A stretch of DNA of 64,000 nt from Nicotiana tabacum (lineage: Eukaryota; Streptophyta; Magnoliopsida; Solanales; Solanaceae): assembly GCF_000715075.1 (NCBI RefSeq), contig NC_134101.1:196870103-196934102 (forward strand). Direction: 5' to 3'. The position numbers were made by a program, and so were the translations under genes. A model generated the notes under the pieces. It saw only the letters and a list, made by a program, of their open reading frames with translations, did not search any database and was not told the origin of the DNA. Of this stretch, positions 22,666 through 33,616 are shown piece by piece. Numbering within the stretch: the first letter of the stretch is position 1; each line of letters opens with the position of its first letter.

Positions 22666-24195
22666 ACTATGGAATGACGAGGAGTGGTTGATGCAGCTTT
22701 TACCCGAAAGGTCGGGATCAAATCCACAAAGAGTTAATATCGGTTTGGACTTGGGTTCCTATCCAATCTAGCTACGTACGTTGTTCTTAATTGCACTTCT
22801 AAACATGTTTGAGTTTATTACTATTCTAATTTAATGCTAATGAATGCTGAAAATAAGCTAAGTACAATACTTTTGTATGGGTTTTCTCAAGTGATAAAAG
22901 GCACTAGGGAAGTGACTTACACCTAGGCGACTATCTTATGAGATCTAAAATTTAGGACAAGCTTGTTATATTTGGGGTCGTGATATAACCATTACACATA
23001 ATTACCACTCTATACTTCTCGGTAGTTTGAATGACTTCGCCCTAATTGGCTTTCTCAAGCCCAATTGGGTGTTCAAATAATACAAGTAAAATTGGCTCAA
23101 GTCGGGGATTACTATCTCTAGGTTTAACCCTTTAATTGGGGCTATCAATCTCTGAGTGCACCCCAATTCCTTGTTAGCCTGAATTTCCTAGACTTAGTCC
23201 CTCTTTCTCAAGAAAAGTCTAAGTCATAAATGCACGAATCAATGTTTGCAACCACCAATTCTACAATTAAAGCATGAAACAAGCTAAATATCACTAACCC
23301 ATAAATAATTAAGCCCTAAAATAGAAAACCCATTAAATACCCACACTAAGGTTGGGTCACAACCCTAGCTAATGAGTTTAGCTACTCATAATAAAGGTAG
23401 AAATCAAATATGGAGATGAAATATAAGCCATAAATGTTGATTACAAAAATAAAAGCTAAGAATAATAGTTAAATATACTTTAAAATTACTCAAAATAGCT
23501 AAGCACGGTGGTTCACGAGCTCTCAGTACAAAAGATACCCTAGAAATTTGAAAAAGATCTATTTATACACAGTTAAAATTACTGGACAAAATGCCCCTAC
23601 GGAGGTTCCGCTGACAGCGTAATAATGAGCGCCTCAACGTTTGGACTTCTGCGTCGGCACAAAAGCAAGCGCGGACCGCGGTTCTTCTCTTTTGGACTGG
23701 GACAGTACTTGATTCCGCTGGGAGTGGAAAAGCAACCGCCTCAATGTTATTTTCACCCACGACCGCGAAATATGTTCGCGGACCGCGCTCTTCATTTGAG
23801 TTCAAATCTCTAGCCCTCTAATTCTCAATTTCTCCCTCAGCGCTATTTGGACCGCCGCATCAAGTGATTTTGCTGCCGCGCTATTTCACCGCGTTCAGCG
23901 GCCTCTGATGCCTTCAAAACTCCTTCTCTGAACCTCACTTCTGCTGGGAGCGTAATTGTGGCCACCCCAGCGATTTTCCTTTTGCGGCCGTACTCTTTCA
24001 TCGCTATCAGTACTTTTTCTTTCAGCTTTGAACTTGTACAGATTTAACTCCTTTATGAGCTGGTTATGACTTTCTTGCTTTATTTTAACCAAATCCTGCA
24101 AACAAGCACAATAAGTTAGTTTTCCGGAATACTTTTACACATTTTTATCCAAAACCTAAGCAAAAGAGAGCATAAGATAGGCTAGAATCCATAGT
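22666..24195. mobile_element. Unidentified 1.53-kb insertion in the Tat gag
   Basis: Coding continuity of the Tat gag (GGQYL on the right side, PDAEDKHVAETV on the left) shows that about 1.5 kb was inserted here. The two edges carry an 8-bp inverted match: ACTATGGA at 22666-22673 and TCCATAGT at 24188-24195. I see no target-site duplication. No coding domain is visible. A GC-rich region with gcggaccgcg-type motifs spans about 23590-23950. The phrase cccgaaaggtcgggatcaaatccac near the left end looks like a recurrent plant repeat, but I cannot name it. Confidence 0.6.
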
Positions 24196-24330
24196 TATCA
24201 GATACTGCCCGCCATGAACCAGTGTAGCTACGTCCTCCTTGTTGCGAGTGTTGCTGATCGAATCCTCGTGTTGAGGTCGATTTTCTTGTGCCACAACGTT
24301 GTGTGTGATGTTGGCATCATTAGTTTCCAT
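24196..24330 (-). pseudogene. Gag start of the Tat/Ogre-type element
   Basis: ATG at 24328-24330 (minus) begins METNDANITHNVVAQENRP and reaches VHGGQYL before the 1.53-kb insert. The start is chosen because it follows the PBS by about 90 nt and begins the conserved frame. Confidence 0.75.
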
Positions 24331-24416
24331 CTGTTACAATTTTTGCTAAGAAACAATGAATCAAACAATTTAGTAACAGATGCAAGGATCAACTCAATTA
24401 CGCAACTGTCTAAGTC

Positions 24417-24433
24417 CCACAATGGGTGCCAAA
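24417..24433 (-). other. Primer binding site of the Tat/Ogre-type element
   Basis: The minus strand reads TTTGGCACCCATTGTGG right after the LTR end. The same arrangement (TTTGGCACCCACCGTG) occurs at 62651-62666 in the second Tat element. It is a non-Met primer site of the kind used by Tat elements; the exact tRNA was not checked. Confidence 0.7.
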
Positions 24434-24434
24434 C

Positions 24435-24769
24435 TGTTTATCCGTAAAATGGTACAATTGAATTTATAGTGTGCTTTATAAAAAAGTGAATCGATTTGAT
24501 CCCAAAATAATAAATATATTAAATAAAATGCAAGACTTAGAAATCGAGATAAAAAATAGACAACTTGGTTGCCGGGAGCAAGGCTTTCGAGGGCAGCAAT
24601 AAGAATGACGTTAGACAGAAAATAAAGTATTATTTAGCTTGGAATAATGTGTAGCATAAGTTTTTCAGAAATTTTGTCCCCTATAATGGTTGTTGAAGTC
24701 ACTATTTATAGTTATACCTAGGGAACAAGGTCCTAGGATCAAGCCCATCTTAAATGATAATAATGGAGG
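24435..24769 (-). repeat. Partial 5' LTR of the Tat/Ogre-type element
   Basis: On the minus strand the LTR ends GGATAAACA at 24435, just upstream of the PBS. Only about 335 bp is present before LINE sequence begins near 24770; the precise junction is uncertain. Confidence 0.6.
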
Positions 24770-26454
24770 CTATTGTGAATATGTAATGGCAGGTCATGAA
24801 TGCCAAACTTTTTACTATTGGCCAAACTTTTGCAATGGAGGCTCTGCATTGCAAAGAAGAAGAAGAAATATTATTAATGGCCAAAAAATATCAGATGCGA
24901 GATGGGTGGTAGAACAAGCTGATATTTTGCAAGAGATAGAGAACTTTTATGATAAGCTTTTTACTTCTTCGAATCCAACTAATTTGAGAATAACTCGAGC
25001 CATGTCCCTACTACTATCAATGACTTTACTAATCAGGATCTTATTAGATATATAAATAATGAAGAAATTTAAAAAGTTGTATTTTGCTATCCATCCTCTA
25101 AAATCCCCTAGCATTGATGGTATGACTCCTTTATTTTTGAAAGATATTAAAATATTATAGAATAAGATATTTGTGATGTTGTTAGAAGATTTTTTACTTC
25201 GGGCTATATTCTTCTAGATCGGAACCAAGCACTAATAACATTAGTACCAAAAGTTAAAATTCTCACCGTAATATCTAAATTTAGGCCAATTAGTCTTTGT
25301 ACCACCTTTTATAATATAATTGTAAAAATTCTGCTGCAAAAATCAAAGGCTTTTTGCCTAATATTATATCTTCACATCAGGCTACTTTTATTGGCCATAA
25401 GCAAATCACAGATAATATTATTCTAGCCTGAGGATTTATTATTTATTATAAAATAAAAGACAAGGCAAGCAGAAACTTAAGGCTATAAAGTTGGACGTGT
25501 CTAAAGCATACGAGAGAGTTGAATGGATTTATATTTAAAAAATGCTTTTACACATGGGTTTTCATGATAGATTTGTGAACTGGATAATACAATGTATCAC
25601 TACACCTACATATACTTTTAATCTTAATGGAGAGATTGTGGGGTCAGATAGACCAACTATGGGAATACGACAAGGGGGTCCATTATTACAATATTTATTC
25701 TTAATTTTTGCGGAAGATTTTTCTACTCTATTAAATATTGCTGAGGCTCAGAATGATATTCAAGAGCTACAACTTAATAGAAACGGACCTACTATAAATC
25801 ACTTATTTTTTGCCGGTCACTCTTTCATTTTTTGTTCAGCTAGGGCTAGGAATCCAAGGAATATTGTGTGTATCTTAAGGAAGTACGAACAAAGTTCCAG
25901 ACAAATAATAAATCTGCTATACATTTCAGTAGAAATGTAATAGCAGAGGAAACGACTAAAATTTATACTTTGATAGGGTTAATACAAAGGAATGAGAGAG
26001 AAATATACTCAGGACTACTAGCGGTTGTTGGACGATTGGAAAAAAAGATGTTAGAATTTATTAAAGACAGAGTTAAGGCAAAAATTAAAGGGTGAAAGGG
26101 TAGTTTTCTAAGTACTGCTGGAAAAGAAGTTTTACTTGAGTCATTACTCTCAATAATTCCCATATGCATTATCGTGCTTCCAACTTACAGATAATATATG
26201 TAAGGATATTATTTCTCTTTTTTTCTAATTTCTGGTGGGGTCAAACAGACGATAAAAAATTACACTTTGAGAAATGGGATAAGTTATGTGATATAAATCT
26301 TGAGAAGGACTAGGTTTTAGGGATATTAAAGCTTTTAATATGTCTTTATTAGCTAAACAAGCTTGCATAATATTAATGCATCCTGATTCTCTACCTTCTA
26401 TAGTTCTTAAAAGTAAATGTTTTTCAGATGCCACTTTTCTTAATGCGTCATCAT
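24770..26454 (+). pseudogene. L1-type LINE, segment 1 (reverse transcriptase)
   Basis: ORF2 of a plant L1-type non-LTR retrotransposon, in decay. Recognisable blocks: RWVVEQADILQEIENFYDKLF (about 24900-24965), HPLKSPSIDG, KLDVSKAYERVEW (about 25487-25525), GFHDRFVNWI, GIRQGGPL (about 25655-25680), then FFAGHSFIFC where the catalytic FADD box should be, so both metal-binding Asp residues are lost. The thumb region follows (GKEVLLESLLSIIP; LAKQACIILMHPDSLPS). It is interrupted at 26454 and resumes at 33242. Many stops and frameshifts are present. The endonuclease half is missing, as in a 5'-truncated insertion. Confidence 0.85.
26450..26454 (+). repeat. Target-site duplication ATCAT (left copy)
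   Basis: ATCAT before the solo LTR start is repeated at 33237-33241. Removing the insert restores an uninterrupted LINE frame across the junction. Confidence 0.9.
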
Positions 26455-27677
26455 CGTTACACCCCAAGGTTTCGTACGTGAGAGTATGTCGTAAGTCGAT
26501 TGATATAAGCTCAGAAATGAGATCGTCTTTGAAAATACATAAAGTAAGTTAATCATGTTACCTTGGAGGTTGCAAATATTTAATATCATGAATAACAAGT
26601 ACCAAGAGGGTTGGAAATCCTAGACGTTAAACGAATTGAAGAAAATAAGTTTCGTCGAAAGTCGACAAGTTTGGAATGTTATAACATGTACTTTTGGGGG
26701 TGAGGCTAGGGTGCTTAACATGGTAAGGAGGTTATGTTATGAGTTATTTTAGTTTTATGATAGTCGTGTGTTACGTTTGAAGTCAAGCGAGTTGTGGAAC
26801 AAAAGTTGGCAAAGGTCATCCCAAGTTACATTCATAATGTACTGAAAATTAGGTCAAATGTAGCTGCGCGTTTCTTCCAATATACTTGGAATAATGGATG
26901 ATATACATATCAAATTAAATATATATGAGTCTAATTTGTAACGTATTAAACCGTTCATCGATACGATTCCAGAGTAAAGAGATATTCGCGTTTTCACGAG
27001 ACTGCGCCAAGCAGCTCTCTATGGGACCCATATAGGCAGTATATATATATATATACTCTCATTTTTTTCAGTATTTTCAGACCCTAAACACCTAAAAATA
27101 CTCTCAAGGTTCTCTCATGATCCAAGACTCAAATAAAGAGCAAACAACACAAATCAAATGTCGGAAATCCCGTCGCACTAGTAAGTTTCTTGTTCTTCTT
27201 GTTGTTACTGATTTTTGGGTGGTTCCAGCTCGTGTGGAAGGTTGTTTTAAGTGGTTTAAGTTCTGTAAAATACTCTCCCGAGGTTTTCATATCAACCCTA
27301 GGTTATTTCAAGTTTTGCAAATGGATTACATCATATTTCAACATCAAAAGTTAGTTCTAGTGAAGAACATCATCTCTTTGAGGTTGTGTTCTCATTGAGA
27401 TAATTGTGGGTTGTGTTTGGCTGAAATTTCAAGTTGTTGCTACTGGCTAAGGTGAGTATAAAAGCCTACTAATTGTGCTTAAGCTTGCTTGTATGATGGT
27501 TAAGTTGTTAGGATTATAAACTATAAGATAACACTTGGATTAGCTTAAGTCACTTCTATGGTGTTGTATTGCCAGTGAAGGCTATTGTAAGCTAAATATA
27601 ACTTGGATTTCAACTTGAAGCTACTGTAGGAGGTATGTGTATTGTGTTCTTGTATGTGCTTAAGGTTATTTTGATGT
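26455..27677 (+). mobile_element. Solo Tekay-type LTR, left part
   Basis: Diverged relative of the LTR of element B. Shared blocks include accgttcatcgatacgat (near 26949), gatattcgcgttttc and gactgcgccaagca. It starts CGTTACACCCC, so the canonical TG has become CG. It is interrupted at 27677 by a minus-strand Tekay element and resumes near 32266. No internal region or second LTR is present, so it is a solo LTR formed by LTR-LTR recombination. Confidence 0.85.
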
Positions 27678-28338
27678 TGATTTTCACGACCCCAGTTCTC
27701 CCTTCGTGAACTATCGTGACGGCACCTAATCTCTACGAATAGGTAAGCCTAACAAATGCGGAAAGAAAATAAATAAAAATCGATATAATAAAATGAAACA
27801 GTGTTTAAGATGCCGCTTGACATATAACAGTACATGAATCTCAACCTAACACTCCTAAAAATCCGGAACCCCATGAATCATAAGCTAAGAGTTTACATAA
27901 AAAGCTCTAACTCCAGAAATATCTATCAACAAGGAAAATACAGAAGGGTTATACTAGTACTGAGAATACAAAGGGACTCTTCGGTCTGCGAACGTAGTTG
28001 ATATATCTCAAAGTCTTTACGAAAGCGCCTCGCCTCATGTGTGATAAGACTGAGTGAAAGTACCTGGATCTGCACATGAAAAACATGCGCAAAAGGGCAT
28101 GAGTACACCACAGCGGTACTCAGTAAGTGTCAAACCTAACCTCGGTCGGGGTAGTGATGAGGAAGGTCAGGGCCCTACTGAGATTAAATGAAATATAAGG
28201 TATAATAGTATAGAATGAGATAGTACAACTAAGTGCAACAGTAAGAAATAACACAGAATAGAAAAAACAACATCAACTATAACAGAGATAAAATAATCAC
28301 GGAAAGGAGTACAGCTCAACGCAGAGATAACAACCGAG

Positions 28339-28620
28339 GATCTCCCAGGATACCGTCCTGTAGTCCCCAAATATCAATATCTAGTGGATCTCTCGGGTGC
28401 ACTCCCGTAGTCCAACTCATAATGCGCGGGGATCTACCGTAAATCCAATCCGTATTCCCAAATGTAAATATCCAGTACAGAGAGAATCTACCGGGTGCAG
28501 TCCCGTAGATCCAATGTAAATGTGCAGGGGATCTACCGGAATACCAATCCATAGTCCCAAAGTAAACACACAGGGGGATCTCCCAGGATACTGTCCCGTA
28601 GTCCCAAAGTAAACACACAG
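28339..28620 (-). repeat. About 46-54-bp tandem repeat in LTR of element C
   Basis: About six copies of a unit with ggatctcccaggatac... and cccgtagtcc start near 28339, 28386, 28430, 28484, 28530 and 28576. It is 660-940 bp from the LTR 3' end. Confidence 0.8.
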
Positions 28621-29474
28621 CAACAACACGAGGAATAGACAATTCAATTAAAATTCCATACCAAGGTAAAATAGGTATTTTTTAGCCTAGCATGCCGCAC
28701 ATAATCCAAATAAGGCAGTTTGAGCAAGTAAAGTGATTAAGTCAATTAGACATGCTTCCCAAAGCTAACAACAAGCTTAAATTGCAAGTAGTATAAACAG
28801 GAAAAAGAACATAATTATAATTACTTTATGAAAATCGGATTTTTTTTAACAATTAGCACAAGTACGCACTCATCACCTCACGTACAAGGCATTTCAAATA
28901 TTAATAAAATTAAATCCTAAGGGGAGTTTCCTCCACACAAGGTTAGGCAAACCATTTACCTCGAAACAGCTCAAAATCAACCCGAAACCACGTTCTTGCC
29001 ATGAGTACTCGACTCCAAATGGCACAAATCTATTCAAATCAATTGCATAATATAAATAACACTTCAAGTAATTGATTCCACTAATTAATTCTAAGCTAAT
29101 ACGCGAAATTAGGAAAAATGACCAAAACGCCCTCCGGGCCCACGTCTCGGAATCGAGTAAAATTTACATTTTCAGAATCTTCATACTTTCATGAGTCTAA
29201 CCATAACAAAATTATCCAAATCCAATGTCAAATACCCAATCAAAACTCGAAATTTAGGTCTAAGAACTTTCCCCCAATTTTCATCCAAATTCCAAAATTA
29301 AATGATGAATTCATGTTTAGATTAATAGGTTACAAGCAAAAAGGAGTTAAGAATCGTTACCCAATCGATATCTCCGAAAATCCCTCAAATCCGAGCTCCC
29401 AAGCTCTAGTTTTCACAAAAATGGCTAAACCCTCGATTTTGAACTTAAACATTCTACCCAGATGCGTTCTTCTT

Positions 29475-29770
29475 TTCGAACGCGAGGCAACAGTCCCAAA
29501 CACGATGCACTAAAATCCCACTGGTCAGTCTTCCTTTTCGCGAACGCGACGCTCGAGCTACAAACGCGATGATCATTTTCTCTTCTCCTACGCGGACGCA
29601 GACTGCCTTCGCAAACGCATAGGCATAAGGTCCCACAGCCTCGCGAACGCGTAGGCATAAGGTCCCACAGCCTCGCGAACGCGGGATTACCTTCGCGAAC
29701 ACGAAGCAAAAATCCTTCACCAGCCCCAGTTACTCTTCGCGAACGTGAGACCCCACTCGTGAACGCGAAG
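29475..29770 (-). repeat. CpG-rich palindrome cluster in LTR of element C
   Basis: Copies of TTCGCGAACGCG occur near 29475, 29537, 29588, 29607, 29640, 29672, 29690, 29736 and 29756. This is the reverse complement of the motif in element A. It lies 697-992 bp from the LTR start. Confidence 0.75.
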
Positions 29771-30467
29771 AAGGAAACCAGAACTGACTGCTGCAACTTT
29801 TTCTGCAATTTTCTAAGTTCCAAAAATGTCTCGTTGAGCATCCGAAACACACCCGAGGCCCTCGGGACCTCAACCAAACATGCCAACCAATCCTAAAAGA
29901 TTATTCAAACTTGTTCCAATCTTCGTAATGCTCAAAACAACATCAAAACACTAATTTAAGATCGGATTCAAGCCTAAGAACTCCAAAAACTCTCAAATTA
30001 CGCTTTTGATCAAAAAGTCTATCAAACCTTGTCCGAATGACCTGAAATTTTGCAAGCACGTCACGTTAAATACTATGGAGCTACTCCAACTTCCGGAATT
30101 CCATTCTGACCCCGATATCAAAATCTCACTATCAAACCGTAAACTTCAAAAATTCAACTTTCGGCATTTCTAGTCTAAATAAGCTACGGACCTCCAAAAC
30201 ACAATCTGAACATGCCCCTAAGCCCGAAATCACCCAATGGATCTATCAAAACCGTCAAAATTTCATTCCGATGTCGTCTTTACACTGCTCCAACTACGAC
30301 CCAAATTCTACAACTTAAACTCTCATTTAAGGACTAAGTGTCCCAAAACTCTCTAAAACTCCAAATAAATCCTCCCGGTAACTCATAATAGCAGAAACAA
30401 ATACGGGGAATGTAGTTAATAGGGAATCGGGGCATAAATTCTTAAAACGACCAACCGATTCGTTACA

Positions 30468-30474
30468 TCCTCCT
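30468..30474 (-). other. Polypurine tract of element C
   Basis: Minus strand AGGAGGA directly abuts TGTAACG. The ttcgaggataaac phrase upstream matches the 3' end arrangement of the other Tekay elements. Confidence 0.75.
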
Positions 30475-30529
30475 ACACTTAAGCATTTGTTTATCCTCGA
30501 ACAAGCATAGAAACATATGTGTAGTAGTG

Positions 30530-30941
30530 AAAAGATGAGGGTAACGGCTGCGCATATCCTGCTCGGTCTTCCAGGTCGCCTCCTCGACCGGCTGACCACG
30601 CCACTGAACCTTCTTTGATGCAATGTTCTTTGACCTCAGCTTTCGAACCTACCTGTCCAATATTGCCACTGGATCCTCAATATAAGATAGATCCTTGTAC
30701 AACTGAACTGAACTGAAATCCAACACGTGCGATGGGTCACCGTGATACCTCCGGAGCATCGAAACATGAAATACCGGATGTACTCCTGCCATGCTGGGAG
30801 GTAAGGCAAGCTCATAAGCAACCTCCCCAACACGTCTCAATATCTCAAAAGTGCCAATAAACCTCGGACTCAACTTCACTTTCTTCCCAAATCTCATAAC
30901 GCACTTCATAGGTGAAACCCGAAGCAGAACCCTCTCTCCAA
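30530..30941 (-). pseudogene. Integrase C-terminus and chromodomain of element C
   Basis: Minus reading MRFGKKVKLSPRFIGTFEIL and VHPVFHVSMLRRYHGDPSHV, then PVAILDR followed by an in-frame TAG, then KVQWRGQPVEEATWKTEQDM and RSRYPHLF, the chromodomain end. The stop replaces a residue that is Gln in relatives. A frameshift separates this part from the catalytic core near 30920-30942. Confidence 0.85.
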
Positions 30942-31787
30942 CTATATAGGAAACATCATGAACCTTCCGGTCCGTGTAACTCTACTGTCTGGCTGGGTTG
31001 TATAGAGTCTATCCTGAATCACCTTAACCTTCTCCAAAGCATCCTGAACCAAGTCTGTGCCCAATAATCTAGACTCGTCCGGCTCAAACCAACCCACCGT
31101 GGATCTATACCGCCTACCATATAAAGCCTCATACGGTGCCATCTGAATGTTGGACTGATAGTTGTTGTTGTAGGCAAAATTCGCCAATGGCAAGAACTGA
31201 TACCAAGAACCTCCAAACTCAATCATATATGCACATAGCATATCCTCAAGAATCTGAATAGTGTGCTCGGACTGTCCGTCCGTCGGAGGGTGAAATGTTG
31301 TACTCAACTCCACCTGAGTACCCAACTCATGCTGAACGGCCCTCTAGAACCGTGATATGAACTGAGTACCTCTATCTGAAATGATGGAAACTGAAATACC
31401 ATGCAGACGAACAATCACCTGGATATAAATCTCCGCTAGATGCTCCGAAGAATAGGTAGTACACACAGGAATGAAATGCGCAAATTTGGTCAGTCGATCC
31501 ACAATCACCCAAATGGCATCGAACTTCCTCAAGGTCCGTGGGAGCCCAACTACAAAGTCCATGGTGATTCGCTCCCACTTCCACTCCAGAATCTCTATGT
31601 GCTGAAGCAACCCACCCGATCTCTGGTGCTCATACTTCACCTGCTGACAATTAAGGCACCGAGCTACAAACCCAACTATATTCTTCTTTATCCGCCTCCA
31701 CCAATAGTGCTGCCTCAAATCCTGGTACATCTTTGCAGCACCCGGATGAATGGAATACCACAAACTATGGGTCTCTTCTAGAATCAA
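30942..31787 (-). pseudogene. Integrase of element C with in-frame TAG
   Basis: Minus-strand integrase. HHCC: HSLWYSIHPGAAKMYQDL with CLNCQQVKYEH. Catalytic core: TMDFVVGLPR (first Asp), SIISDRGTQFISRF (second Asp) and TDGQSEHTIQILEDML (Glu). TAG at 31344-31346 splits it just after the second Asp, where relatives have Trp. The two halves are in the same frame. Confidence 0.88.
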
Positions 31788-31826
31788 CTCCCGAAGCCCA
31801 TCAACATTGGTTACACAAATCCGACC

Positions 31827-32265
31827 CTACATCCTCAATACCCCATCATCACCAATAGTCACATCTCTGGCATCATCGTGCAACACCTTATCCTTGAGGA
31901 CAAGTAGATGAGGGTCATCAAACTGACGCTCCCTGATGCGATCAAATAAGGAAGACCGAGAACACACGCAAGCTAGAACAGGACTGCTCTCCGAAAGATC
32001 CAATCTCACAAACTAGCTGGCCAAGGCCTAAACATCCATCGCCATGGGCCTCTATGCTATCGATAAATAAGCCAAACTACCCAAACTCTCTGCCCGACGA
32101 CTCAAAGCATCGGCCACCACATTGGCCTTGCCCGGGTGATACAAAATAGTGATATTATAGTCCTTCAGCCGCTCTAACCACCTCCTCTGGCACAAATTAA
32201 GATCCTTCTGCTTAAACAGATGTTGCAAACTCTGGTGATCGGTATAAATCTCACAAGGCACACCA
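31827..32265 (-). pseudogene. RNase H C-terminal part of element C, truncated
   Basis: Minus reading begins at a broken edge near 32265 with [16 protein letters not shown] (an RNase H aspartate), [20 protein letters not shown] and [10 protein letters not shown], followed by the linker to integrase. The rest of RNase H, RT, protease, gag and the 5' LTR are missing. Confidence 0.85.
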
Positions 32266-33236
32266 TAAAGGAATGATCCTACTGAGGTTCATATTAGTGG
32301 TATGGATGTCCATAATGGTAATCAAAGGTGCAACGACATTACGTCGCTCCGAAAGGTTTAGAACCTGATTCCATAAGTCCAGCATGCATTATATATAATA
32401 TCTATTTTACTCTACCGAGCCGCGGTATAGTCGACCGGGTACGGTACTTATTGTGCAAACACTGATCAGTTGGGTTTACTGAGCTCCACGTGGCCGAGTA
32501 CGATTCTATCGAGTCTTATGATGGCCGGGTATGTTTTTACCGAGTCCTCTTCGAGGCTGGGTACAATATGATGATGATGATGATGATACCCATAGAAGCG
32601 TATGTTTTTAAAAATTTATGTATATATATATATCATGCATTTCATGTCAGTATCCCTCAGAGGTACTTAGATGCTACAGGTTGTATCTCCTCTATCTCTC
32701 TTTACATTATTACTTTTATTTATGCTTTCCTACCTTACATACTCGGTACTTTATTCGTACTGACTTCTCTTTTGCCTGGGGACACCGCATTTCATCCCCG
32801 CAGGTGACGATAGACAGGTTGACAGTCCTCCTAGTAGGTTATCAGTTCAGCGGAAGGTGTTGGTGCACTCCACTTGCTCCGTAGTTGCCTATTTGGTTAG
32901 TATGATTGGACATGTATTGATTGGTATGGCGGGGCCCTGTCCCAACTTTTATAATGTTTATGTACTCTTAGTGGCTTGTAGACAGATGTCATGTATATGA
33001 AAGATTGTATTGCCTTGTCGGTCTATGTTCAGTGTACGAGTGATCATTTTAGTCTTATCGGCCCGTATGTCACATGTATAAGTTTGTATTACATGTTGGA
33101 TCATCCTATGTTGAGTATTCCCTTATTTTATATTCCGGTTATATCATGACGACCCTTCCGACCCATTTACCCATAATGTTATAATAAGAAAGATACGCTA
33201 TATTGTACTCGGTTGGGTAAGGCACCGATCGTGACA
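32266..33236 (+). mobile_element. Solo Tekay-type LTR, right part
   Basis: Resumes LTR sequence homologous to element B: cattacgtcgctccgaaagg matches cttacgtcactccgaaagg at 11996. It ends ...CGATCGTGACA at 33236. Short array of CCGGGTACGG-type units at about 32432-32565. Compared with element B, roughly 0.7 kb of LTR is missing around the element C junction, so that junction is not a simple insertion. Confidence 0.83.
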
Positions 33237-33241
33237 ATCAT
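33237..33241 (+). repeat. Target-site duplication ATCAT (right copy)
   Basis: Matches 26450-26454. Confidence 0.9.
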
Positions 33242-33616
33242 CTTTCTCTAGATCTTGGATAAAGCCGAGTATCTTATGGGGTCGTGATTTATTGATCATG
33301 GGGTTGAAGTGAAGAGTCTCATAAGGGAGAAATTTAAGTGTATGGAGGGACCCGTGGATTCCGAATAATAATGGTTTTATCCCGAAAACTATCAAGCAAA
33401 TATGAATTTAGATTTAAAAATTTCTGATTTAATTGATGAAGAGGGACATACATGAAAAATTCAAGATCTCTTTACCAATTTTGAATCAGATTACGTATAT
33501 ACTATATTATCAATTCCTATTTCCACAACACGAGGAGTAGATGGATTAATATGGCTGTGTACAAAATTTGAAAATTATAAAGTTAAATCAGGATACCATT
33601 TAGCAAAAGAGATGTT
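33242..33616 (+). pseudogene. L1-type LINE, segment 2
   Basis: Continues segment 1: PSILWGRDLLIMGLK, SVWRDPWIP and YKVKSGYHLAKEM, the region between the RT thumb and the zinc-binding RT-associated domain of plant L1 ORF2. It is cut at 33616 by the Ogre-like element and continues at 50737. Confidence 0.82.
33612..33616 (+). repeat. Target-site duplication ATGTT (left copy)
   Basis: ATGTT before the LTR; the right copy at 50732-50736 is ATATT, one mismatch. Confidence 0.8.

Larger units (their letters stand above)
27678..30467 (-). mobile_element. 3' LTR of a truncated Tekay-type element (element C)
   Basis: On the minus strand the LTR starts TGTAACGAATCGG at 30467 and ends near 27678 with a TCACGACC-like terminus on the plus strand. 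Length is about 2.79 kb. A CpG cluster lies at 29475-29770 and a tandem array at 28339-28620. It is followed on its upstream side by a polypurine tract and the 3' half of pol. Confidence 0.85.

Noticed and set aside
32301..32310. gatgt at 32305 as a target-site duplication partner for gatgt at 27673
   Set aside because: It lies inside host LTR sequence about 40 bp beyond the truncated guest end, so the match is probably chance.
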